A stretch of DNA of 64,000 bases, taken from positions 11,931,859-11,995,858 of the forward strand of contig NW_004955463.1 of assembly GCF_000276665.1 (NCBI RefSeq). Direction: 5' to 3'. This stretch comes from Chinchilla lanigera. Lineage: Eukaryota; Chordata; Mammalia; Rodentia; Chinchillidae. Position numbers and translations under genes: made by a program. Position 1 is the first letter of the stretch; each line of letters starts with the position of its first letter. This document shows positions 45,310-56,797 of this stretch, one piece after another. The notes below the pieces were generated by a model. The model did not search any database, was not told the origin of the DNA, and was given only the letters and a program-made list of their open reading frames with translations.

Positions 45310-45515
45310 TCTAGAACTGTCCTATCCAATGCAGTAGCAACTGCCTATATGTCACATTTCAGCTTTAATTAGTTAACAATGAAACTACAGTAGCAACATT
45401 CCTTATGCTTGTTAATTTTATGTGGCTCATCATTATTATAGCTACTGATTGGACAGTGCAGATTTAGGATATTTTCATTATCACAGATAGTTCTATTGGA
45501 CAGCTCTGTCCTACA
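45310..45515. mobile_element. hAT-type non-autonomous DNA element
   Basis: It begins 'agaactgtcctatccaatgc' and ends 'agttctattggacagctctg', imperfect inverted repeats of the 'cagngctgtccaatagaa' type. The inside has 'agctttaattagttaacaat' and 'ttattatagctactgattgg'. There is no coding capacity; the 63-residue minus frame is by-product. Confidence 0.65.
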
Positions 45516-46654
45516 GCAAGTCAAGCCTCTACCCAGAAAACAGAAATTAAAATTCTGCATTCATAAAGACAACCAAAAAGTAAGTGTAAAGGAAGAAATG
45601 ATTATCCTATCCTCAGTCATTCAAATGTGAATGTCAGGAGATAAATCATTTATAGTTTACCTGGAGGCAAAAGGTAGAATTTTCATATGAATATGATCAG
45701 AAAGTATACTCTTTATATGCATTTATTTCCTATAGAGAAAAATATTTAATCATATCTTCTAAGTTAGAAGTAAATGAAAATTAAGAAGTCACGAATGAGA
45801 AAATTGTAGTATGAAATCTATGGTAAACTTTGAAACTAAATATAAAGATAAGACTAAAGAATTTTTGTAAAAATGGGTGGAAAGAATATGAAGAATAATT
45901 CTTGTTGTGTGACGTAAGTGATATATTACCTGTATTTGATTCTACAGTCTCAGAATTCTTTTCAAACTGTAAGTAGATAATTCACAGCAAGTTGAAGAAA
46001 ATACAACCATGCCATCTTCCTATTGTACAAGTGTGAAGTAAATTCCTTCCTTTGCACTTTTTAATATACTAGTACTAATACACTATTAAATCACAATGAG
46101 TGATTTTATGACTTAGTAAGGGAACATAAAAAACCTGATAAATGTCATTTCCAACCTATCTTTAATAAAAGAAATAGAAGAAAGCATTAAAGCCCAAAGT
46201 GTAAGTAATATTTATGACATGTCACCATAAAGAGGTCAAAAGCTCATATTATTTAAAACACCAAAACATAAAATTCTGTAAGAGAATTTCAATAAAACAT
46301 TAAAAATTTTGACAAAGATATATTAGACATGACAAAAAAGGAAAAGGAAAAAATCAGAGTTGCTATGAGTATCAAAGTAGAAATCAGTTAAATCAGTTCC
46401 AAAGAATATAAAATATACAAACATGATGATTTCATTTGAATGGAAAAAAATCCACAGTGTGTCTATAAATGTTATCAACTTTAAGGTACCTAAATAATGT
46501 AGAATGCAAATATGGATAAAATATATCTTATAGATTCTTTTAACGTTTGAGGAAAATTTATCAGAGCATTAGAGATGAGTCGTTTTAAAAACATCTTTTA
46601 CTTATTGACAGATCATTTAGGGAAAAAGAATAAGTGAAAGAAATGATTTAGTCT
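45516..46654. other. AT-rich unassigned sequence
   Basis: Strongly A-rich on the plus strand in places. Old L1/HAL1 origin is possible but unproven. Confidence 0.3.
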
Positions 46655-46745
46655 TAAACATTTCTTGACTATGCCTGGCACTGTGTCAGGTTCTAATGGT
46701 GCAACGATAGTGCAAAGAAAAAAATATAGCACTCATACCATATTT
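46655..46745 (-). mobile_element. L2 3' end fragment, antisense
   Basis: 'cttgactatgcctggcactg' and 'tgtcaggttctaatggtgca' are the complement of the L2 terminus. Confidence 0.55.
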
Positions 46746-46757
46746 TGTTCATTTATG

Positions 46758-46877
46758 TTTTGTTTTTTTGAGACAGGGTCTTGTTATTCAGTTCAAGTGA
46801 AACTTAGACTTGTGGGGATCCTCCTGCGTCAGCCTTCTGGGTGAGAATTAGAGGTGTATGGCAACACACCTAGCCCT
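46758..46877 (-). mobile_element. B1 SINE, antisense, truncated
   Basis: 'tttttgagacagggtcttgt', 'tcctcctgcgtcagccttct', 'gaggtgtatggcaacacacc' and 'tagccc'. It is shorter than a full B1 because the central duplicated part is reduced. Confidence 0.85.
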
Positions 46878-46928
46878 AACATCTGTACATTAGGATTTAG
46901 TGTGCATGGTGAGGCTTATTCTTACAGA

Positions 46929-46968
46929 AGCAGATGTATTAAGAATGTATTAAGGATGTATTAAGGAT
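46929..46968 (+). repeat. Short tandem repeat, ~12-bp unit
   Basis: Three to four copies of 'atgtattaagga' or close variants in a row. Confidence 0.8.
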
Positions 46969-47632
46969 GTGTATAAAGAATATGCAGGCATATGTTTTCA
47001 CCTTCCTCAGAGTGTATTGCCTTTCAAGCATTTTTGAAAAACTATTTAAAATGAAGTGAGAGAAATAAGAAATTTTCAGTTATGACTAAAGAATTTTTGT
47101 CAGAGTGCAAAAATTATACAAATTATATTGTTTTTCATTGTAATGTTCTAAAAGTAAAAATTGCAAACATGAGAGATAACGTTTTATAGCCTTGGAAAAA
47201 ATCAACTCTTTATATAGATAAAATACATATAATAATTGCAACTTTATATTATTCATGAGTTAAAATAATAAATGCTCTACATTCTGTATGATTATTTATA
47301 GAATGTGTCCAAATTTATACTCAGTTGAAAATCCACATTCTAAAATGCTTATGAAAAATAAATGATCTTATCATTTTGTTATAAATACTAGGATGGTGTC
47401 AAGAAAATACACTAGATAATTTAAATTAAAAATAGAAAACTGAGTTACAAAAAAAGGAAATTATATATAATAGTACAAAATATGTAAATATAGAGGAGTA
47501 AACCTGAAAGGCATAATATAAAAACCATATAAAGAAATATATATGTGTGTATACATGCATATTTACATAGATATGTAGGCGCAGATTCTTAGAAATAAAT
47601 CTGATAAGTAATAGACATTATCTATATAAATA
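46969..47632. other. AT-rich unassigned sequence
   Basis: It includes a TA/TG-rich patch at about 47535-47570. No gene. Confidence 0.35.
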
Positions 47633-47716
47633 GGGGCTGAAGATATAGCTCAGCATCACAAGCGCCTGCCTGGCATGCTCAAGGTCCTAAGTTTGATTCC
47701 CATTACCAAAAAAAAG
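47633..47716 (+). mobile_element. ID SINE, sense, moderately old
   Basis: 'ggggctgaagatatagctca', 'caagcgcctgcctggcatgc', 'tcaaggtcctaagtttgatt' with a short A-tail. 'tctatatgaat' after it resembles 'tctatataaat' just before, a likely target duplication. Confidence 0.9.
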
Positions 47717-48949
47717 TCTATATGAATGAAACTACAGTAGATACTACAATAAAACCATGCTGTAAATATATGGGTAGATATATCATGTTCCCAAAAAGGA
47801 ATCAGTTGGTAAGACACCAATTTGGTCATTGTTCTGAACTTATTAGAAAACTAAAATCACCAACAGAGATATTGTGATGATGGAGAACTACTGACAGGAT
47901 TATTTTAAAATACACCCAAGAACATATTGATGAGAAAAGTTAACTAAAATAGTTCATTAATTTCATTGTCATTTCAGTACTTTCATGCAAGAGAAACTCC
48001 AGCAAGACACTCACGGGTAAGCAAGTTGTTTCTTTCTCCTCTCGTCATGGAAGATTGCACAGCGTGAGAAATGATGGGCACCTTGATAAGAGGTTGTTAT
48101 CAATGATCTGTTACTAGATTTGGGCTTTGGTTGGGTGATTTGGGGGTGAGTCTAATAAAAGAGGTTAGTCTATATTCATGTTGCAGGAAAATGGGGTCAT
48201 TTCTGCATGTGGGGGACTTGACAGATCTTAGCTATAGGAAGGGCAGCCTAGAGGAAGACAAAAATGATGGTTGGCTTAAAAAAAATAAAACGAAGGTAAC
48301 ATTCACTCGTATCAGCCAGGAGAGGGGGATGTTTGATATTCTGTGATTTCCACAGTGACGGTGACTGCAGAGATAACATGCTGTGGTCTTATTTTGTCTC
48401 ACTTTATCATGGATTCACAGAGACCTGGTCTGAAGTAGTTCTATGAAATTATTTGTGTGCAGGAAATCAGCACAGACTGACTTTGCCTGGTCCACTTCCT
48501 ACAACTCTATAGCTTGGATCTTAGAGGCTACTTATTTTCTCTCTCTCAATCATATTTAAATTTAATGCTACTATGTTATTTTTTTCTTTTTTAAACTATG
48601 TTTAATTCTTGTCTTCTTTTCTGACTTCTTATTAAAATGTTTTCCTGTTCTTTTAGTGACTTTCTTTCAAATTTTTAACGATATTTATTTAAAATCCTAA
48701 AGTTAATCTTTCTATCATTCTGTGAGTGATGCAGGTATTTTGTAAGTTTTGAATTGGATGTAGTCTCATTTCTTATGTTATTCATTCTATTCTTTTAGTT
48801 CCGTCTCATTTTAACAATAAAGAGGTCACTAGTAGTATTGTAAGTAATAAGAACTTATTTAAATTCTACTAACATATTTCCCAGGGCTTCTTCACACCTT
48901 TTTTTTAGAAACCTGTTTCCTTCTAGTTCTGCTTTCTTTCCTATTAAAT
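47717..48949. other. Unassigned, including a possible LTR-like block
   Basis: From about 47990 to 48545 the sequence is less AT-rich and resembles a repeat of unknown family, possibly LTR-like. The 71-residue frame at 48131-48346 has no domain. 48545-48949 is T-rich. Confidence 0.3.
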
Positions 48950-49087
48950 GAAATAAATCCTTTTGTTTTTTTTTTTTTTTTTTTTGGTTTTTCTCCGGTA
49001 CCGGGAACTGAACTCACGACCTTGCGCTTGCCAGGCAGGCGCTTTTGCCGCTGAGCTAAATCCCCAGCCCCGAAATAAATCCTTTTG
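48950..49087 (-). mobile_element. ID SINE, antisense, young, with target duplication
   Basis: The body 48966-49071 is a near-consensus member of the young subfamily ('ctccggtaccgggaactgaa', 'ctcacgaccttgcgcttgcc', 'gcgcttttgccgctgagcta'). The 16-bp target duplication 'gaaataaatccttttg' is exact at 48950-48965 and 49072-49087, one of the longest in the window. Confidence 0.97.
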
Positions 49088-50772
49088 GAAGTTCTTTTCC
49101 TGATGTTTGTAAATATGTGGATTTTCTAGCTTGTATGTTGGAAGATGCTTTTGTTTTTCTCTCTACTCCTGTGTGACAATCTACCTACAATTTACTTTTT
49201 CATCATTCTGTACAGAACTTTCCATTGTCTTTAAGATTTGGTGCTGATGTGAATCTGCTGTACAGTTCTTTTGGTTGATTTTAAGATTTTTTTCCCATTT
49301 AAAGATTTATCATTCCTTTTTTTTTTTGAATGCTTAAACTTTTGTGAACCCCGAAAGATTTTGTAGCATGTCTATAAATTTATGTGACTTCAGAGGTTGT
49401 GTCTTTATTTCTGGAACAAAATTTTTATTAAAAGTCTATCACTTTCTAAGCAGCACTTTGAATAATTTGGGGAACCTACCGAGAAATGCTCCATGTTTAA
49501 AATATTGTACATGAAGTAAGGTTAACAAGAGACTTTTCTTGCTACCCAGGCATTTGGCCTAGAAAGCTGAAAACAATAGTTGCAAGACGATCCATACAGG
49601 CTTTCCTAGGACTTTGAAGGACTAATTTGATGACTCTTAGGTTATCAATTATCTCTTGGTTTCACAAAGTAGGGCTAAGAGTTATTACAAAGTTAAGATT
49701 AGCAAAGGCTATATCCTTAAGATTGTAAGAGTTCTCAAGTTGGAAAGACAGATGTCTCACCAAAGTTCTCAGAGCAAAACTTATGTCCAGTGGAATTTGA
49801 GGGGATTTGGAGACTAACAGACCACGCCTGTAATAGTTCAAAAGTTAGTAAGAACCTGTGGGGACGCCACTGCACGGTGAGAAGAGGGAGGTTCCAAAAG
49901 GAGCGAGCAAGGCGAACTTTCACTCACAGCTGGAGGCAAGAACATCTGTTGTATCTGTCGGGGAAATGGAAACTCCATGGAAGGAAAACACACCGTAGTC
50001 TTCAAGCCCACTTTTCCCCACTTCCTCTACCTTGTAATAGTTCAGTTGAGATCTGTACCCACTTTCTGTATCATACTGCCAACCTTCAAAATAATACAGA
50101 GCTCCCCCTTCTGGTCACAGAGAGTAATAGGGACTAGATACACCTTTTTGTCTGAAGTGACCAAACAGGTAAAAGACACAAAATAATGGGTTTTTAAAGA
50201 CTGAATGTTCAGTACTAAAGGACAATGACCACTAAGAACTGGGGAAATAAACGAGGTAAGCTTTGTATTTGTTCCTGAATACTGTGCGGATACCCAGATT
50301 CAGGCTTCCTTGTGAGTGCTTTGCCACTTAAGCCATATGCTTCAGCAAAATCTATGTAATTTACTGCTACTTGAAATGTCAGTGGCAGGAAAGGTGTTTG
50401 TCTGGACCCCTTCACAGGCTCCTACAAGGAAATCACAAAGCAGACCCTTCATGATACAAAGCCCTACTACCGTTTGTAGATAACCATTTTCATTTTGAGA
50501 AGAAGACTTGGCCTCTAAGAGTGTATAAGTAGATGCTAATGCTTAATCATATGCTACCAAATTACTATACTACTTGAACTGATTATCATGAAATGTGTGT
50601 GATCTTACCCATAAAACTGTAAAGTTTTGACCTACTATCAACACTGTCATCAAATGAAGGTGTGATGTAAGAATAAGGTCAGTCTCCAGTAGCTCTGAAA
50701 GCATAAGAAATAAGAAAGAAGTGAACTACATCACTCTGATCTCTGCTGCTGCTGTAGTATAAACTCTCAGCT
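49088..50772. other. 1.7 kb unassigned sequence
   Basis: 49730-50130 contains a GC-richer patch with some CpGs and two overlapping frames (115 residues at 49790-50137 and a shorter one), without recognisable domains. No gene is claimed. Confidence 0.35.
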
Positions 50773-50898
50773 CTCACCTACGTTTTTTTTTGCGGGGCGG
50801 GGGCAGTTTTTCTGGTACTGGGAACCAAACTCACGACCTTGCCCTTGCCAGGCAGGCACTGAGCCGCTGAGCTAAATCCCCAGCCCCTCACCTATGTT
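50773..50898 (-). mobile_element. ID SINE, antisense, with target duplication
   Basis: The body 50784-50886 has 'ctggtactgggaaccaaact', 'cacgaccttgcccttgcc' and 'gctgagctaaatccccagcc'. The flanks 'ctcacctacgtt' and 'ctcacctatgtt' match with one difference. Its tail complement contains a G-rich interruption ('gcggggcggggg'). Confidence 0.93.
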
Positions 50899-50923
50899 CT
50901 TATTGGGAGATATTCTTTTCCCC

Positions 50924-50950
50924 ATGATTGAGTTTGTGTGTGTATGTGTG

Positions 50951-51002
<52 letters not shown>

Positions 51003-51085
51003 GTACTGGGGATCGAACTCATGACCTTGCACTTGCCAGGCAGGCGCTTATGCCACTGAGCTGTACCCCAACAATGATTGAGTTT
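50924..51085 (-). mobile_element. ID SINE, antisense, whose tail is a (CA)n microsatellite
   Basis: The exact duplication 'atgattgagttt' lies at 50924-50935 and 51074-51085. Between them, on the plus strand, are about 64 bp of TG repeat and then the ID complement (51000-51073: 'gtactggggatcgaactcat', 'cttgcacttgccaggcaggc'). Because the duplication encloses both, the repeat sits where the A-tail should be. The 92-residue frame at 50894-51172 is an artefact of this repeat. Confidence 0.93.
50936..50999. repeat. (TG)n microsatellite
   Basis: About 30 TG units with TATG and TTTG interruptions, inside the target duplication of the adjacent ID. Confidence 0.98.
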
Positions 51086-51845
51086 TTGTCTCCAAATTCA
51101 TCAGGATCTTCTCTATGTCTCCATTCCAGTTTTCAAGATACCATTCATTCCTGGTCAGTGCTCTCACTTTAACAGTAGACACACTGAGAACTAGGACTTC
51201 TATTTGTGTTGAAGTGCAGCCTTTGTATGATGAGATTCTGGGTCTGGTTGTTAATGGGGTTGGCTCTGTGGCTACAGCAGATAAGAGTCCATTTTAGGGC
51301 AGACATAGAAAGGTTCAAGTAATTTATATAGCACTTGGGCTGTAAATCAGAATCTCTAAATACATTATTTTCTTTCTCTGTATTGTCCAGCAAAATTAGG
51401 AGCAGCTAACCAATTTAATTCTATACTCCTCAGTCAGACAAAATATGTTGGAAATTGTCATGGATACAAGTTAACAGCTGTACTCTAGTAAGGTGTCTAC
51501 AGCTCTTCACCTCAGAATGATCTCAGGGAATTCTAGAATAACTTAAGCTTACCAACTCAGAGGCAGCTTCTCTGAAAAGAGGGGACCAGAAAACATAAAA
51601 TCACATTTTCAGTGACAGAAAGGAGAAACATACTGTCCTTCAACTCAAATATGCAGCGTTCTAGAATAGTGTTTACCATGGTATCCTTTATATTTAACTA
51701 AAACTCCTATATGTATAATTTTGTGTTGCTATTATCTGAAACATTTATCAGAAAACATGTTCACTTTGTTTGTGTTGGCATAATACTTTTAAAGGTGGGG
51801 AGCAAAATGCATCTTTGTCTCAAGGTACATTCTAGTTGTCTAAAG
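51086..51845. other. Unassigned sequence
   Basis: No gene or repeat recognised. Confidence 0.35.
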
Positions 51846-52173
51846 TGACTCCAGGTTTTTCTTCTTTATGGAGAGTAGTGCTCCATTCTGTATAAATACC
51901 ATACTTTTTAAGTGAAATAAATAAGACACACAATTCTAAATATTGCATGATTTCTCTTATATGAGAAACACAAAATACAAATAAAGAGCAAAATAAAGAT
52001 AGACATAGGAAATAGGGACATAAACCTTTTGCAAAAGGAAAGGTACCAAGAGGTAGGGGGAGGGAATGAAAAAAGAATTAAGATGTGTTATGTTCATGCA
52101 CCTACTCCCCACAAGGAATGTAATCATTATGTACTGTAGACTTGCACTAGGGGAAAATAAAGATTGAAAGAAA
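51846..52173 (+). mobile_element. LINE-1 3' end, sense
   Basis: 'aagtgaaataaataagacac', 'ttgcatgatttctcttatat', a purine-rich block near 52055, then 'ggaatgtaatcattatgtac' and 'aaaataaagattgaaagaaa'. The 82-residue minus frame is a shadow. Confidence 0.75.
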
Positions 52174-52189
52174 AACACTGGGTACCATG

Positions 52190-52490
52190 TGGTGTTTCCA
52201 CACATGTGTATGTTGTGTAATGTTCAAATCAGTTTAAACTTCTCTGTCTTCTCAGACATTTTTTTCATTTGTTTATGGGGAAAACATTGAAAATTCTTCA
52301 ACTTTTTGAGATGCACAGTACACAGTTGTTATCTACAGTGATCCTAGGTACTGTAGCACACTTAGGGAGCTTAACTTAGTACACATGGATGAACTTCCTT
52401 GCTGCCACCCCCAATCTCCCTGCCCTCTCATAACCACCATTCAGCTGTCAACGTTTGAAATGAACTTTTTCAGATTCCACACACATAACT
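52190..52490 (-). mobile_element. LINE-1 3' UTR, antisense
   Basis: 'gtgtaatgttcaaatcagtt', 'gttgttatctacagtgatcc', 'taggtactgtagcacactta', 'ccctctcataaccaccattc' and 'gaactttttcagattccaca' match old L1M 3' UTR complement in order. Confidence 0.75.
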
Positions 52491-53552
52491 TTCGAGGCTG
52501 AATATGCCAGAACGTACAGGTAGACGAGTAGGCTGGAATCCCAGGAAGGAACTGATGTCTGAGTTCAAAAGCAGTTTGCTGGTAGAATTTCCTTTTTCTC
52601 TGGGGAGGAAAACCTTTTCTAATTAAAGGCTTTAACTGATTGGTTTAGGGCCACCCACATGTTGGAAGGTTATCTGCTTTACTCAAAGTCTACTGATTCT
52701 GATATTCCTCTCATATAAATAAATCTTCACAGGAACATTTAGAGAGCTCTGGCCAAATATCTGTGTATTGTGATCTAGCCAAATTGATACATAAAATTGA
52801 ATATCATGGAAATCTCTGTAACAGCTTAATACTCTGTATAAATTTCTGGTCAGTAAATGCAAAGATAATGCTATATAAATAAACTGATTTTCTAGATGTA
52901 TAATGTCAGTTTTCAGGGAAGCACTTTATGTTATTTTGAAGCAAATTACTCTTCTTGTAAGAAAAAATGAAGATGGGATATGCGTTTCTCAAGCTCATTT
53001 GTTTCTTTTTAAGTGGAGTTTTCTACAAGAGATCTAAATTTATACTCTACGAATTCAAAATAGAAACTTATTTTTGTTCCATTTCCAGTGAAGTTTCAGA
53101 AAAATAGTTATAACTGTCCTAGCCTTTATTTTTTATTCTTAGCCATAGCACATGCTGAATCTTGTTATTTCTTTAGTGAGACACTTTATTGAATTTTTCC
53201 ATTTGCAGAAAAGTAATGGTGCTGGATGTTTTGAACTCTAGATTATGCCAAATCTCATTTTCTCAAATCTCAGTGATAAGTTGAATTTTAAAAATAACTT
53301 TTTCTCACTTCATTTTGGATCTGCTCAGTATGTCACTTCCCCAGTAATATTTTCAAAAGGAAAACTGCCATGCTGTTTGGAAATAACCATTTGATATCTT
53401 TCTTACTTTGGCTAATTCTTATGCACTTTATTCTAAATTTGCTGAGCTTACTAAATTTTATCTTTGATTTTCTATCTCTTGACACTTGTGTTTCTAATTC
53501 CACATCATATGCTATGATTTGTGATATCTGTAAACATGAATGCTTAGGTATT
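52491..53552. other. Unassigned AT-rich sequence
   Basis: No gene or repeat recognised. Confidence 0.35.
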
Positions 53553-53660
53553 CCTCAGATCTACACTTTTTGAGGCGGGTGCTGGAAATTGAACTCAGGA
53601 CCTTGTGCTTGCCAGACAGGCACTGTGCTGCAGAGCTCTATTCCCAGCTCCTCAGATCTA
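53553..53660 (-). mobile_element. ID SINE, antisense, with target duplication
   Basis: The body 53564-53649 ('gtgctggaaattgaactcag', 'gaccttgtgcttgccagaca') is moderately diverged. 'cctcagatcta' is exact at 53553-53563 and 53650-53660. Confidence 0.93.
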
Positions 53661-54218
53661 GACATTATCGCAAGTTGTGGCTAACCGTCATTTTACAATT
53701 AGCTTGTTATATTGAAATAACTATAGACCAATACACATTTAAAAGAAATGCATAGAAAGTTCCCATGGATCTTTGACCCAGTTTTTTCTCTTCCCCAATA
53801 ATAACATATTGACACAGTCAGGATAGAGAACAACATTTCTTTATTTCTGCCACTAATCTTCCACCAGTAGTCTTGGCAACCAGTAGTCTCTTCTCCATTT
53901 CTATAATTTTATCATTTTAAAATGTTATATAAAGAGCTAATACAGTAACCTTGGATTTTGAATTGGTATTTTTTTTTGCTTATGTGTTAGCAGAATTCTA
54001 TAGACTTTTATCTAGGTTATTCTGTGTATGAACAATTTTCTCCTTTTTATATTTCATAATTTGTTTAGAAATGAAAATTGTTGTTACTCTTTCCAATTTG
54101 AGACTGGTAGATTTAAACCTTCTCTAAAGATTTGTGTACAAGATTTTCTGTGATGATGCATTTTTATTTTTCTGAAATAAATGCCCATGAATGTAATTGC
54201 TAGTTTAAATGATAGTTG

Positions 54219-54337
54219 AAAATTTAGTTGTTTGTTTGTTTGTTTGTTTTCCGGTACCGGGAATCAAACTCACGACGTTGTGCTTGCCAGGCAGGCGTTG
54301 TGTCGCTGAGCTACATCCCCAGCCCCAAAATCTAGTT
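54219..54337 (-). mobile_element. ID SINE, antisense, in L1
   Basis: The body 54230-54326 has a (GTTT)n tail complement, then 'ccggtaccgggaatcaaact' and 'cgctgagctacatccccagc'. The flanks 'aaaatttagtt' and 'aaaatctagtt' differ at one base. Confidence 0.95.
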
Positions 54338-54460
54338 TTTAAAGAACTTATCAAAATGTTATCTCAAAGGACTATAACGTTTTAAATTGCTATCACCAGT
54401 GTTTGAGTTTCTCTAAATATTCACCAGCATTTGGTGTAGTCACTAGGTTTTTTTTTTAAT

Positions 54461-54577
54461 CTAATGATACCTGGCGCTGGGGATTTAGCTCAGAGGCACA
54501 GCACCTGTCTGACAAGCCCAAGGTCATGAGTTCGATTCCCGGTACCAGAAAAAAAAAAAAAAAGTATCCTAATGATA
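54461..54577 (+). mobile_element. ID SINE, sense, in L1
   Basis: The body 54472-54563 has 'ggcgctggggatttagctca', 'ccaaggtcatgagttcgatt', 'cccggtaccag' and an A-tail. 'ctaatgata' is exact at 54461-54469 and 54569-54577. It is opposite in orientation to the ID 235 bp upstream. Confidence 0.95.
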
Positions 54578-54632
54578 TATGTGCAATGATATCTCATTGC
54601 AATTTTACTTTGCATTTCTTTAATTACTAAAG

Positions 54633-55171
54633 ATAGCAAGAACTTGGATGAAATGATAGTTTTATTTTTACCTTTTTGAGAACCCTATATACTATTCTTC
54701 ACAATGGTTATACCAATTTATAATACCATCAACAAATTAATAATTACATTTGGATATTTTAACATGACTTTAGCAACAGACTGGAAAATTAGATAGTAAA
54801 TCAGTTACAATATGGAGGAACTCAACAACCACACTAACAATAGGATTAAATAAAAATATATGGGATAGTCTACCCAACAACTGCATAAAGCATAGTTTTT
54901 GCTCTATTCACAGAACATATAACAACAATATGGACCGTATACTAACACATGAAACAAACAAAACTTCATGCCATAGGTAAAATTACATGTATTACACCCT
55001 AACTACAATAGTCTCTAAGAACAAGTAAATGGTATGTAATGGAAAAATATCCAAATACTTGGAACATACACAGCACACTTATAAATAATCCCTCCACAAG
55101 CAGAAAGACTCAAGGAAAACTTTAAAATGGATTGAACTGAATAAAAGTAAAAGTATAACATATCAACATTT
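54633..55171. repeat. Left arm of large inverted repeat
   Basis: This arm, read in reverse complement, matches 56272-56797 nearly base for base over long stretches (e.g. 'tgctctattcacagaacata', 'acttataaataatccctcca', 'aaaatggattgaactgaata'). It consists of a short L1 antisense piece (to about 54735) and then L1 ORF2 in sense. Confidence 0.9.
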
Positions 55172-56271
55172 GTGAGGTGCAACTAATTCAGTTGACAGAA
55201 GAAAAATTATAGCACTAAATGCTAAAACTGTTAATCACAAGAAGTAAGACTAAACAAACAAAAGTCAGTTGTATATATATACAGAAGAAAAAACACGTGT
55301 AAACTGAAATTTGAAATTAACTTATTTAATGAAATACTTTGATATAACTCTAATAACGTATGAAGAACTTATATGCAGGAAGTTTTGAAATGCTAATGAC
55401 ATAAAAGAAAAACTAAACAAATGGAGAGAGGTCTAAAGATCATGAAATAGAAGAGTCAGTGTAGTGAAGGCATCATTTCTCCCTAAAATGTCAGCTTCAG
55501 TGCAGTTTCTATCAATATCTCACTAACATTATTTTCACAAATAGAGATCACTCTAAACTTTATATGGAAAGGCAAATAACTGGAAAAGCTAAACTGCTTT
55601 TGAAAAAGTGGGAATAATTAATCAATGAGATTTCAGTATTTTTTATACAAGCACAGTATCAAAATTATGTAATAATTGTGGAAAGATAGTCACATAGATA
55701 ATAGAATAAAATAGATAATCCAGAAATAGACCTACACATACGTACTACACTGATTTTTTTTAAAAGATGACAAAACAGTTCAATAACACAAGATTTGGCT
55801 TTTCAAGAAATGGTGCTGGGTAAATTGGACTTCTCAATATGGAAGAAGCAAAGGACTTTAACATAAATCAATCTTAATAAAACATTGACACACAATGGAT
55901 GACATAATTAAAGGTAATTGGTCCACTTGTTATAAAAAAAGTAAGAGAAAATACTTAGGAACTAGAGGTACGCAAAGTATCCTTATACTTCACATCAAAA
56001 AGATGGTCCACAAAAGGTACTATGGATGAATTGAACTTATCAAAATTAAAAACATTTTTCTTTATAAAATATTCAGTTAGGGTGAAACAAGCTACACACT
56101 GGAAAGACAATTTACACACTGCACATCTGACAAAGAAATAGTATCTACAATACATGTTAAAGATTCAAAACTCATTGGTAAAATTTAAACAGCCTACTTG
56201 GAAAACATGAAAAACTAGACTAGATATCTCATTAAAGTAAATATAAAAATGATACTTAAACATACAAAAAT
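54735..56271 (+). mobile_element. LINE-1 ORF2 segment, sense
   Basis: Decayed reverse-transcriptase-to-C-terminal part of ORF2: 'atagcactaaatgctaaaac', 'aatatctcactaacattatt', 'actttatatggaaaggcaaa', 'tagataatccagaaatagac', 'aagaaatggtgctgggtaaa', 'cacatctgacaaagaaatag'. It has numerous stops. It overlaps the left arm and forms the 1.1-kb spacer of the inverted repeat. Confidence 0.85.
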
Positions 56272-56797
56272 ACAAATGTTGATATGTTGTATTTTTACTT
56301 TTATTCAGTTCAATCCATTTTAAAGTTTTCCTTGAGTCTTTCTGCTTTGGAGGGATTATTTATAAGTGTGCTATATGTTCCAAGTATTTAGATATTTTCT
56401 CTTTACATACTTTTTAGAGTCTATTGTAGTCAGAGTGTAGTCTATGTAATTTCACCTACCGCATGAAATTTTGTTTGTTTTATGTGTTAGTATATGGTCT
56501 ATATTGTTATATGTTCTGTGAATAGAGCAGAAAATATGCTTTATGCAGTTGTTGGGTAGAGTATCCTATATATTTTTATTTAATCCTATTGTTGGTGCAG
56601 TTGCTGAGTTCCTCCATATTGTAACTGATTTACTATCTAATTTTCCACTCAATTGCTAAATTCAAGTGTTTAAATATCCAACTATAATTGTTAATTTCTT
56701 AATGGTAATATAAATTAGTATAACAATTATGAAGGACAGTATGCAGGGTTCTCAAAAAATTAAAAGTAAAACTATCATTTCATCCAACTTCTTGCTA
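56272..56797. repeat. Right arm of large inverted repeat
   Basis: It starts at 'aaatgttgatatgttg' (complement of 55156-55171). 56272 to about 56700 is antisense L1 ORF2, and from there to 56797 sense L1. The switch point is the same as in the left arm. Confidence 0.9.

Larger units (their letters stand above)
53663..54632 (-). mobile_element. LINE-1 (L1M) 3' half, antisense, carrying two IDs
   Basis: The complement of L1M 3' UTR and ORF2 end runs in the correct order: 'tttacaattagcttgttata', 'gacacagtcaggatagagaa', 'ggcaaccagtagtctcttct', 'ttgtgtacaagattttctgt', 'gctatcaccagtgtttgag', 'ttcaccagcatttggtgtag', 'gatatctcattgcaatttta'. Two ID elements are inserted in it (54230 and 54472). Confidence 0.8.

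Noticed and set aside
49790..50137. 115-residue frame in a GC-richer patch as a gene
   Set aside because: No domain, no promoter or CpG island of adequate size, and no splice context. An overlapping frame of similar quality exists in another phase.
50894..51172. 92-residue frame with CVCVCV
   Set aside because: An artefact of the TG repeat in the tail of an ID SINE.
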